DNA from: Thermoprotei archaeon
GTDB lineage: Archaea; Thermoproteota; Thermoprotei_A; Sulfolobales; WANQ01
DNA: 6,637 nucleotides
Direction of reading: 5' to 3'
NCBI GenBank assembly: GCA_027038805.1
Contig: JALWGO010000306.1
Span: forward strand, 1 to 6,637
The notes beneath the pieces are model-generated. The model made no database searches, was not told the DNA's origin, and was given only the letters and a program-made list of their open reading frames with translations. Made by a program: the position numbers and the translations under genes. This document shows positions 1 through 5,029 of this stretch, piece by piece; within the stretch, counting starts at the first letter, position 1, and every line of letters begins with the position of its first letter.

Positions 1-2
1 TC

Positions 3-203
3 TCAAAAATAGGTAATCTTCTATTAGAAACAAAAAATACGGATACCGAAGTCGTATTTGATAAAACAAGTCTCTGCATCTATTTTAAAAAACAAAAATT
101 GAGAAAAGCCTTAAAATACATCTTAAAAACCATAAGAGAATTATGTAGCGGGAGTAGCATTGAATATACTTGCTATATAGGAGATGAACAGCAAGATGAA
201 TAA
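3..203 (+). CDS. 3' end of an unidentified gene (Pcc1-like fold possible)
   Basis: Sixty-six codons are open from the left edge to a TAA at 201-203; the 5' part lies outside the window. The visible piece reads as a short strand (VVFDKTSLCIYF, about residues 18-29) followed by a basic amphipathic helix (KLRKALKYILKTIREL) and a polar acidic tail ending GDEQQDE. That strand-helix pattern resembles the C-terminal half of KEOPS subunit Pcc1, a small protein of the tRNA t6A machinery, but this is only pattern likeness and I would not name it on this basis. Its stop overlaps the start of the XPB gene by 8 nt, and the XPB ribosome-binding site lies inside this frame, so the two are probably cotranscribed and translationally coupled. 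The other two + frames contain stops almost at once, which supports this frame being coding. Confidence 0.7.
   Translation, partial: SKIGNLLLETKNTDTEVVFDKTSLCIYFKKQKLRKALKYILKTIRELCSGSSIEYTCYIGDEQQDE
180..187 (+). promoter_or_regulatory. Shine-Dalgarno site for XPB
   Basis: GGAGATGA differs by one base from the ideal archaeal GGAGGTGA. It ends 8 nt before the ATG at 196, a normal spacing. The upstream in-frame ATG at 184 lies inside this motif and so cannot use it, which favours 196 as the true start. Confidence 0.7.
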
Positions 204-1851
204 GGATATACGTTTCTACATAAGTAAATGGCTAAGTAGAGAGGAGTATGAGGATTTACTAAGAATCAGTGACTATATTGGTAGGATTAATGGCAAGTCT
301 GTTTTCAGGTTAAATATCAATAAAATAATGAAGGAGAGGCTAACATACGATGACGTCTTAGAGCTAATAAATACTTATGGAGGATATATTTCAGAATACA
401 ATAAGAATATGCTCAGAGAAGAGTTAAGAGAACGTAGAAGTGTTGAGATATACTGGGAAAATACGCGAATTATATTGAAACCAAATTTCTATCTAGGGGA
501 TCTATATAGGAAAATAAAAGATAAGATAGAGTATGATAAAAGAAGGAGAATATTTATTATAAAGCCCATATACTTCTTTGAAGTAAAAAATGAACTAGAA
601 AGAAACAACATTTATGTTATTGATAGAACAGGTATACCCTCCGAGGCCAAATTATATTTCTCAATAAAACTAAAAACCTCCTTAAGACCTTATCAAGAGG
701 AGGCTCTCAGTAAGTGGCTTGAAACAAAAAGAGGGATCATAGCTCTACCAACGGGAGCTGGTAAAACAATTATTGCAATAGCAGCTATTACTCTATTAGG
801 GGTTCGCACTCTTATAGTTACATTTACTAAGGATCAAATGTTCCAGTGGAGAGACATGTTTCTTAAATATACGGACATAACTTACGATAAAATAGGACTA
901 TACTATGGAGACGAAAAGAGACTAGGCCCAATAACTATAACTACTTATCAGACAGCATATAGGCACGTTGCAAGAATATCTCCAATGTTTACATTACTAG
1001 TAATTGACGAAGTACACCATTTGCCAGCCGATAAATTCAAGTATATAGCACTAAATACCATCGCCCCTTACAGGTTAGGGCTTTCAGCCACGGTCGTAAG
1101 AGAAGATGGAAGACATGAAGAACTATTCCCATTAATGGGAGGAATTGTTTACTGGAAAAATGCAAGCGAACTTGCATTGGAGGGTTACTTAGCCAATTAT
1201 GTGATAAGAACGGTATACGTCGATCTAACGAGAGAAGAGAAAAAACAGCTTAGAGAACTCATAGTACTTTATAGGAAATTTGCTAGAGGAAGAAAATTCC
1301 AGGAAATACTTGCGGCTGCTAGAAAAGGAGATGAAAGCGCAATTAATGCACTAAAAATTCATAGCCGAATTAAACAAATTGTACAAAAATCAAGAGAAAA
1401 AATAAAAGCAGTTGAAAAAATAGTTAATAGGGAATTATCTCGTGGTTCGAAAATCATAATCTTTACTCAATATGTAGACCAAGCAAAAGAAATAGCAGAG
1501 AGGCTAAACGCGTTATTGTTGATAGGAGAAATGAACTCGTTGGAAAGGAAGAAAACCTTGGAAAAATTTAGGAACACGAGCAAAGGCGTGCTTGTCGTAA
1601 CCACAGTAGGTGATGAGGGACTAGATATACCCGATGCTAATATAGGAATAATTGTAACGGGGACTGGTTCCCGTAGGCAATTCATCCAGAGACTGGGTAG
1701 ACTACTACGTAGGGGAGAGGGAAAAGAAACAGCAATATTGTATGAAATCATTACTAGAGGTTCAAGCGAAGAATATCAAGCAAAGAAACGTAAAAGCATT
1801 GAGAACCTAGATCTCGACGTGGGGCTCAGTGAGGTCGACGTTAATCATTGA
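196..1851 (+). CDS. xpb: XPB-family DNA helicase (superfamily 2)
   Basis: This is an ATP-dependent 3'-5' DNA translocase/helicase of the archaeal XPB (SSL2/Rad25) family, acting on DNA in the cytoplasm, probably in repair. Numbering from the ATG at 196 (551 aa): an N-terminal region of about 165 residues corresponds to the damage-recognition part; Walker A PTGAGKT is at 185-191 (Lys190); the DEVHH box at 271-275; SAT at 297-299, followed directly by the XPB-specific RED motif at 302-304. A basic helical segment after TREEKKQL corresponds to the thumb insertion. The second helicase domain has GDEGLD at 472-477 and QRLGRLLRR at 498-506. All catalytic motifs are intact. The start was chosen because GGAGATGA at 180-187 is correctly spaced for 196; an in-frame ATG at 184 would add MNSK. 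It overlaps the upstream gene by 8 nt. In crenarchaea the nuclease partner Bax1 commonly follows xpb, but here the next gene is taw3 on the other strand. Confidence 0.96.
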   Translation: MNKDIRFYISKWLSREEYEDLLRISDYIGRINGKSVFRLNINKIMKERLTYDDVLELINTYGGYISEYNKNMLREELRERRSVEIYWENTRIILKPNFYLGDLYRKIKDKIEYDKRRRIFIIKPIYFFEVKNELERNNIYVIDRTGIPSEAKLYFSIKLKTSLRPYQEEALSKWLETKRGIIALPTGAGKTIIAIAAITLLGVRTLIVTFTKDQMFQWRDMFLKYTDITYDKIGLYYGDEKRLGPITITTYQTAYRHVARISPMFTLLVIDEVHHLPADKFKYIALNTIAPYRLGLSATVVREDGRHEELFPLMGGIVYWKNASELALEGYLANYVIRTVYVDLTREEKKQLRELIVLYRKFARGRKFQEILAAARKGDESAINALKIHSRIKQIVQKSREKIKAVEKIVNRELSRGSKIIIFTQYVDQAKEIAERLNALLLIGEMNSLERKKTLEKFRNTSKGVLVVTTVGDEGLDIPDANIGIIVTGTGSRRQFIQRLGRLLRRGEGKETAILYEIITRGSSEEYQAKKRKSIENLDLDVGLSEVDVNH

Positions 1852-1860
1852 TTTCATTTT
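1852..1860 (+). terminator. Possible T-rich terminator of XPB
   Basis: TTTCATTTT follows the XPB stop directly. Archaeal termination commonly uses T-tracts on the non-template strand. The element is short and lies in the 3' end of the convergent taw3 gene, so it is only a candidate. Confidence 0.3.
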
Positions 1861-2435
1861 AGGGTAGCCTCGTCATCGCCCATAGTGCTAGTCGTATACC
1901 ATAGAATATTTCTGAAAACGTTAAGGTCAATAAGGTTTCTCCAGAAATACATGGATATAATCTTATAGTATTCCTCGTGTCTGTTACAAAGCAAGGGCAT
2001 GTTTAAAGAAACCGTTGAGCCTATTTCAACTAATAGTTTATCACGCTGCTTTAGCGGTTTCACAGTAGCGACTTTAAGGGCTAAATTCCGCATAATAGCA
2101 TTTGTATCGTTTACTGGCACTTTTAGATCTATAATGAAACCTTTCACCTTAACTACCGCTACCCCCTTACAAGATACACAAACATCTCTCATCGTATCTA
2201 GTAATGCCTTTTTAGAGGGAATTTTATGATACGAGTGTCTTTTCGAACCATACTTCTTCTCCAATGTTTCAAAACAAAGAAAGATGATCCTACCACTACA
2301 GGAAGATGTTGTAGTATACATCCCGATATTATTGAGAGTTAATACCAAGTCTACTATTAACTCATCAACATATCCCTTCTTTAAATCCTCTTTAAACCCT
2401 CCTAGACTATCAGTGAAAAACTGACGAGACTGCAT
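1854..2435 (-). CDS. taw3: tRNA wybutosine-synthesis methyltransferase Taw3 (TYW3 family)
   Basis: Taw3/TYW3 enzymes use S-adenosylmethionine to methylate N4 of the tricyclic wyosine intermediate at G37 of tRNA-Phe, next to the anticodon. The 193-aa protein has the usual length for the family. The diagnostic motif TSSCSGR is at residues 43-49, preceded by a helix (YVDELIVDLVLTLNN) and followed by a strand; a histidine-rich stretch HSYHKIP is at 67-73, near where the family has its conserved histidine. The C-terminal region (LLCNRHEEYYKIISMYFWRNLIDLN) fits the helical end of the family. The start is ATG at 2435; GGAGTGG lies 8 nt upstream, and only 16 nt separate it from the stop of the 251-residue gene, indicating an operon. 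Its stop is 2 nt from the XPB stop, in convergent orientation, so transcripts of the two genes may overlap. Identity is strong; the exact substrate in this organism is inferred from the family. Confidence 0.9.
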   Translation of the reverse strand: MQSRQFFTDSLGGFKEDLKKGYVDELIVDLVLTLNNIGMYTTTSSCSGRIIFLCFETLEKKYGSKRHSYHKIPSKKALLDTMRDVCVSCKGVAVVKVKGFIIDLKVPVNDTNAIMRNLALKVATVKPLKQRDKLLVEIGSTVSLNMPLLCNRHEEYYKIISMYFWRNLIDLNVFRNILWYTTSTMGDDEATLK

Positions 2436-2451
2436 AGTCTATTCCACTCCG

Positions 2452-3207
2452 TCACAAAGCCAGCATGTAGATGACAGAATTGTAGAGAACTAGATCTCTG
2501 ATCGCGCTCGAATATTTCCTCCAATCATCAATTAACACTATTATTGTTTTTTCATTTATACGCTCTAGAACTAAGGGAAGATTGCTTGCTAGCGCCAGTA
2601 TGTCTATGGGTTTCTTATTTAGTTTATCCATGTGAGTAGCATATAATGGTATTTTCTTCTTATTATCATCATACATTATCACTTCCTTTAACCCGTTTAC
2701 AACTATGTGTCCTGGCTTCAATAATTTAATATCCGGTATAACAAACTGTTTTTCCTTTATATCTATATCTATTGTAGGATTCTCACGATGAGATACATAC
2801 GGGATTGAAGTATTAATGATATCCACTTTAGTTATGAGACCGTTAAAGTAATTCAATAATTTTGAGTTCTCGAAGCCATGGACATATACTTTATTTGCTG
2901 ATAATTTAGAAGTTTTTGTCCATACATCTTCATCGAGGATCCATAAACTATTACTTAGTTCGGATAAGTAATCTAGAGCTTTGCTTGCCTGCTGAGGTAT
3001 TATTAGAGAGCCTACAGATAGAACCGTGAAATATTTTTCTTTTCCTATAACTACTCTAGATACAACTGGTTCTAACACAACGAATAACTCAATGTTATCG
3101 TTTAGCATTTTGGTTAAAGCTTCTACTACCCTTACGATATCCTCATTCTCAATATACACCAAGATCTTCTCGTATGGAATAATAATGCTTCCTCTTCTCA
3201 GTCTCAT
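2452..3207 (-). CDS. Conserved-looking hypothetical protein, 251 aa, upstream of taw3
   Basis: I do not recognise this protein. It is soluble-looking: no signal peptide, no membrane helix, and alternating hydrophobic strands and polar helices suggesting an alpha/beta fold. The N-terminus has paired strand-helix-strand elements (IIIPYEKILVYI, a helix near EDIVRVVEALTKML, then IELFVVLEPVV); the C-terminal third includes a helix KPIDILALASNLPLVLERI and a strand TIIVLIDD followed by WRKYSSAIRDLVLY. There is no Walker motif, SAM glycine loop or cysteine cluster. The ATG at 3207 is preceded by AGGTG at 3216-3220 with 8 nt spacing; the in-frame stop upstream leaves no earlier ATG, GTG or TTG start. 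It ends 16 nt before taw3, whose ribosome-binding site sits in the gap, so the pair is probably one transcript. A role linked to tRNA or RNA modification is a guess from context only. Confidence 0.85.
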   Translation of the reverse strand: MRLRRGSIIIPYEKILVYIENEDIVRVVEALTKMLNDNIELFVVLEPVVSRVVIGKEKYFTVLSVGSLIIPQQASKALDYLSELSNSLWILDEDVWTKTSKLSANKVYVHGFENSKLLNYFNGLITKVDIINTSIPYVSHRENPTIDIDIKEKQFVIPDIKLLKPGHIVVNGLKEVIMYDDNKKKIPLYATHMDKLNKKPIDILALASNLPLVLERINEKTIIVLIDDWRKYSSAIRDLVLYNSVIYMLAL

Positions 3208-3225
3208 AACGCTTACACCTTCCTT

Positions 3226-3290
3226 GTTATCAGAAGCCTGGTTTTATGTCATCGCATGAACTCACATCCTTACGAGGCTCATCATCCTAA
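3226..3290 (-). ncRNA. Candidate C/D box methylation guide sRNA
   Basis: Read on the minus strand, the segment has a perfect C box ATGATGA (3285-3279), a 13-nt spacer, a D'-like GTGA (3265-3262; canonical CTGA), 6 nt, a C'-like GCGATGA (3255-3249; one mismatch), a 15-nt spacer and a perfect D box CTGA (3233-3230). C to D spans 56 nt, the usual archaeal size. A TATA element centred near 3317 would place transcription start near 3288-3291, just upstream of the C box. Weak TTA/TAA pairing flanks the boxes. The spacers would be the guides. D' and C' are imperfect and the D' guide has no recognised target. The same stretch is also the untranslated leader of the 251-residue gene, so it may be processed from that mRNA, or the boxes may be coincidental. 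Confidence 0.42.
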
Positions 3291-3312
3291 TTCTTAGCAT
3301 AACACATATAGA

Positions 3313-3320
3313 TTTATAAA
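3313..3320. promoter_or_regulatory. Palindromic TATA box of a divergent promoter
   Basis: TTTATAAA is a perfect 8-bp palindrome in an AT-rich stretch between divergent genes. On the + strand it predicts a start near 3343, giving a leader of about 30 nt with a Shine-Dalgarno site before the TTG at 3373. On the minus strand it predicts a start near 3290, directly before the candidate C/D RNA and about 80 nt before the 251-residue gene. TATA symmetry means direction must be set by flanking BRE-like bases. Confidence 0.55.
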
Positions 3321-3362
3321 CACTACATTAAATCCCAGCTGATCCTAGAAGAGCGTAACATA

Positions 3363-3368
3363 GGAGAT
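3363..3368 (+). promoter_or_regulatory. Shine-Dalgarno site that fixes a TTG start
   Basis: GGAGAT lies 4 nt before the TTG at 3373. An in-frame TAG at 3361-3363 overlaps its first base, and the frame contains no ATG further in, so the TTG is the only reasonable start for the downstream gene. Confidence 0.65.
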
Positions 3369-3372
3369 ACTT

Positions 3373-3774
3373 TTGAAGTGGCGAGAAATAGCAACATACA
3401 TACTATTATACAAAATATTCGGACAAGAAGAAATCAAATACTTTGAGCTACTTTCCTTTCTAAGACTATTTTATGGTAAGCGAAATAGTCGTAGAGAGAT
3501 AAAGAGATTATTAAATATAGGTCTCCTAGAAAGAGATAATGACAAGCTTAAGGTTTTAAATTTAGACTACTTTATAAAGGTATATGTTATCCCCTATTTT
3601 GTAAGAAGACTAAAGAATAGAATAAGAAGTATTGATAAAAAAGCAGAAGTAATTATAGAGAAAGACACATTAACAATTATCTGCCATAATCGAGAATGTG
3701 TCACACATATTCAATCTTATGGTAAAGAACTAGGATATTTGCCTTTCAGAGTTCTTGTGAAAGTAAATAAGTAA
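3373..3774 (+). CDS. Small basic protein with winged-helix-like N-terminus, 133 aa
   Basis: I do not recognise a family. Residues about 20-62 look like a winged helix-turn-helix: helix IKYFELLSFLRLFYG, then the likely recognition helix SRREIKRLLNIG (39-50), then a wing-like LLERDNDKLKVLN. A second, very basic helix follows (VRRLKNRIRSIDKK, 77-90), and the end reads as two strands around CHNREC (104-109) closing with FRVLVKVNK. The net charge is strongly positive, which suits DNA or RNA binding, but no target is indicated. Translation starts at TTG with a Shine-Dalgarno site at 3363-3368; there is no internal methionine to offer an alternative. It appears to be a single-gene unit driven from the TATA box at 3313-3320, divergent from the taw3 operon and convergent with alba. 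A transcription regulator of the divergent operon is one possibility, unproven. Confidence 0.75.
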   Translation: MKWREIATYILLYKIFGQEEIKYFELLSFLRLFYGKRNSRREIKRLLNIGLLERDNDKLKVLNLDYFIKVYVIPYFVRRLKNRIRSIDKKAEVIIEKDTLTIICHNRECVTHIQSYGKELGYLPFRVLVKVNK

Positions 3775-3811
3775 CTCGATTATACCAATAATTAAGCTTG
3801 AATATAGAGAA

Positions 3812-3820
3812 TTTGCTTTT
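3812..3820 (+). terminator. Weak T-rich terminator candidate after the 133-aa gene
   Basis: TTTGCTTTT occurs about 40 nt after the stop codon at 3774, in the 100-nt gap between convergent genes. It fits archaeal T-tract termination but is interrupted and short. Confidence 0.25.
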
Positions 3821-3823
3821 GAT

Positions 3824-3835
3824 AAATAAGAAAAA
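3824..3835 (-). terminator. T-rich terminator candidate for alba
   Basis: On the minus strand, about 40 nt past the alba stop, the sequence reads CCC followed by TTTTTCTTATTT. A T-rich tract without a needed hairpin is the usual archaeal intrinsic terminator, and a highly expressed gene such as alba would be expected to have one before the convergent neighbour. Confidence 0.45.
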
Positions 3836-3874
3836 GGGATACGCTGTTGTATTAATGTATTCTATTTAGTTTCT

Positions 3875-4171
3875 TTACTCTTCTTTTCTTACAATTGTTA
3901 TCTCTATTGTTGAGACTCTGCTCTGGCGACCGTCTTGCCCCTGTACTGTCTGGCTGCCTATCTTTACTTCCTTTACATCGATTTTTCCGGGTAGGAATCT
4001 ATTTCTCACTATTTCGACTGTATCTACGGCCTTGCTTATTGCCCTACCTCTTGCCTTTACTACTATTTCATTGACGCCTTGGTTTAGTAGTGTTAGCGTT
4101 GCTAGTACATAGTTCATTACGGGTTTTTTACCAACTAATACTACATTACTTGGTGTTGGCTGGCTTGACAT
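3875..4171 (-). CDS. albA: Chromatin protein Alba (DNA/RNA-binding)
   Basis: Alba is a small abundant dimeric protein that coats and bridges double-stranded DNA and also binds RNA in archaea. From the ATG at 4171 the product is 98 aa and closely matches remembered Sulfolobus Alba1 along its length: MSSQPTPSNVVLVGKKPVMNYV, then the helix LATLTLLNQGV, strand EIVVKARGRAISKAVD, helix TVEIVRNRF and the flexible GSQTVQGQDGRQSRVST loop. Lys15-Lys16 (GKKP) match the lysines at the DNA interface, one of which is acetylated in Sulfolobus. A GTG at 4180 would add three residues, but AGGTG at 4178-4182 overlaps it and is correctly spaced (6 nt) for 4171, and the family starts with MSS. It has its own promoter at 4228-4235 and lies between a methyltransferase gene on the same strand and a convergent small gene. 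Confidence 0.97.
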   Translation of the reverse strand: MSSQPTPSNVVLVGKKPVMNYVLATLTLLNQGVNEIVVKARGRAISKAVDTVEIVRNRFLPGKIDVKEVKIGSQTVQGQDGRQSRVSTIEITIVRKEE

Positions 4172-4177
4172 GTTCTC

Positions 4178-4182
4178 CACCT
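4178..4182 (-). promoter_or_regulatory. Shine-Dalgarno site that decides the Alba start
   Basis: AGGTG on the minus strand sits 6 nt before the ATG at 4171 and overlaps the alternative GTG at 4180, excluding that GTG as the main start. Confidence 0.7.
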
Positions 4183-4227
4183 ATTGCTGTTGTTTTTATC
4201 AGCGTGTTAAGGGCTAGTGTCTGGTTG

Positions 4228-4235
4228 TATTTAAA
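4228..4235 (-). promoter_or_regulatory. TATA box of alba
   Basis: TTTAAATA on the minus strand is a near-ideal archaeal box A. It predicts a start near 4206 and a leader of about 35 nt. It begins only 13 nt after the methyltransferase stop, so alba is likely transcribed independently of that gene even though they share a strand. Confidence 0.7.
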
Positions 4236-4247
4236 GATTTCTATTAA

Positions 4248-4946
4248 CTAGCGCTTTACTGCATGTATTACGCGTGCTTTTGAAAAGGGAAGGGATACTG
4301 TTTCTAAGACATCGAACCCTAGACCTATTAGAGTATTGTAAATGTGATCTTGCATTACCCTATAGCTACCAATGAATACCGATAATGTTCCATTTTTCTT
4401 AAGTATCCTTTTAAGCAAGCTAAAGAAGTATATGCTATATAGCCTTCTATTCCTTCTAGGATTAGGGCCGCCATCATGAATTACATGGTCGAACTCGTCG
4501 TTAATGCATTCTAGTACTTGTAGTGCATCCCCATATATTATTTTTACATTTGTTCTCCACAAAATTTTCTTGTAGTCTTCGATTGGATTATTATATAATG
4601 CTATATGCAGTATTTCTAAAGAATTATCTATTGTCAAATAAGTTTCAGGATTAATCGTGTGATGTACTACATATGCTGTCCTCCCCAAACCAGTACCTAT
4701 CTCTAGTATTTTCATATTATTCTCTAGTACATCAGGCCATGCAATATAATAGCCTGCGTAATTCATTCTCGACTCATCTAATGGGTTATCTTTTGTATAA
4801 CCTAAACCACCAGTTATATTATCAATTATATCAATTATTTTATTTTTATCAACTATATTGACATTTGCTGCTCTTTGCCTAGTATATTCATCTACTTTAC
4901 CATATAATCGTTTTTTAAGCATTAGACAGATTTCCTTAGATACCAT
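4248..4946 (-). CDS. Class I SAM-dependent methyltransferase-like protein (COG2521-like)
   Basis: The 232-aa protein has a Rossmann methyltransferase core: motif I LEIGTGLGRTAY at residues 81-92 (SAM glycine loop), an acidic residue ending strand 2 (TIDNS, Asp107) that would hold the ribose, GDA at 139-141, and a strand-4 motif FDHVIHDGGPNPR at 152-164. LYSIYFFSLLKRILKKNGTLSVFIG then matches the helix-strand that follows strand 4 in the archaeal spermidine-synthase-like proteins of COG2521. In those proteins I recall HDPP where this one has HDGG, so the catalytic loop may differ and the substrate is unknown; a polyamine-synthase-type aminopropyl transfer is an alternative. The first 75 residues form a helical extension with WPDVL before the core. 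ATG 4946 has GAGGA 7 nt upstream. It diverges from reverse gyrase across an 83-nt gap and is followed at once by the alba promoter. Confidence 0.85.
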   Translation of the reverse strand: MVSKEICLMLKKRLYGKVDEYTRQRAANVNIVDKNKIIDIIDNITGGLGYTKDNPLDESRMNYAGYYIAWPDVLENNMKILEIGTGLGRTAYVVHHTINPETYLTIDNSLEILHIALYNNPIEDYKKILWRTNVKIIYGDALQVLECINDEFDHVIHDGGPNPRRNRRLYSIYFFSLLKRILKKNGTLSVFIGSYRVMQDHIYNTLIGLGFDVLETVSLPFSKARVIHAVKR

Positions 4947-4977
4947 TACTGATTCCTCAAGTATTATTGAGCACGCG

Positions 4978-4986
4978 TTTTTTAAG
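4978..4986. promoter_or_regulatory. Candidate TATA element between the methyltransferase and reverse gyrase genes
   Basis: TTTTTTAAG on the + strand (CTTAAAAAA on the minus) is the only good AT element in the 83-nt divergent gap. For reverse gyrase it predicts a start near 5009 and a leader of about 20 nt. For the methyltransferase it predicts a start near 4957, which would leave the Shine-Dalgarno at 4954-4958 at the very 5' end of the mRNA; that side is less certain. Confidence 0.45.
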
Positions 4987-5029
4987 TTTCTAGATCTACA
5001 CCAAACCCTTTCCTACGGGAAAATATAGT

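Noticed and set aside
184..195. ATG at 184 as the XPB start, giving 555 residues
   Set aside because: It lies inside the best Shine-Dalgarno sequence (180-187), which is correctly spaced for the ATG at 196; the extra four residues carry no family feature.
1467..1751. Minus-strand open frame of 94 codons
   Set aside because: It is antisense to the conserved second helicase domain of XPB and shows a low-complexity Ser/Pro/Phe composition typical of a shadow frame.
1999..2229. Plus-strand open frame of 76 codons
   Set aside because: It is antisense to taw3, with no ribosome site and no recognisable motif.
3026..3259. Plus-strand open frame of 77 codons
   Set aside because: It is antisense to the N-terminus of the 251-residue gene and the candidate sRNA; Ser/Thr/Ile-rich shadow composition.
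3208..3372. A riboswitch or tRNA in the largest intergenic gap
   Set aside because: No cloverleaf or known aptamer pattern could be built; the box arrangement fits a C/D guide RNA better.
4172..4180. GTG at 4180 as the Alba start
   Set aside because: The ribosome site overlaps it, and Alba proteins of this type begin at the MSS that corresponds to 4171.
4673..4861. Plus-strand open frame of 62 codons rich in Tyr, Leu and Gln
   Set aside because: It is antisense to the methyltransferase core, and the odd composition is explained by the opposite strand's Asn/Ile/Asp codons.
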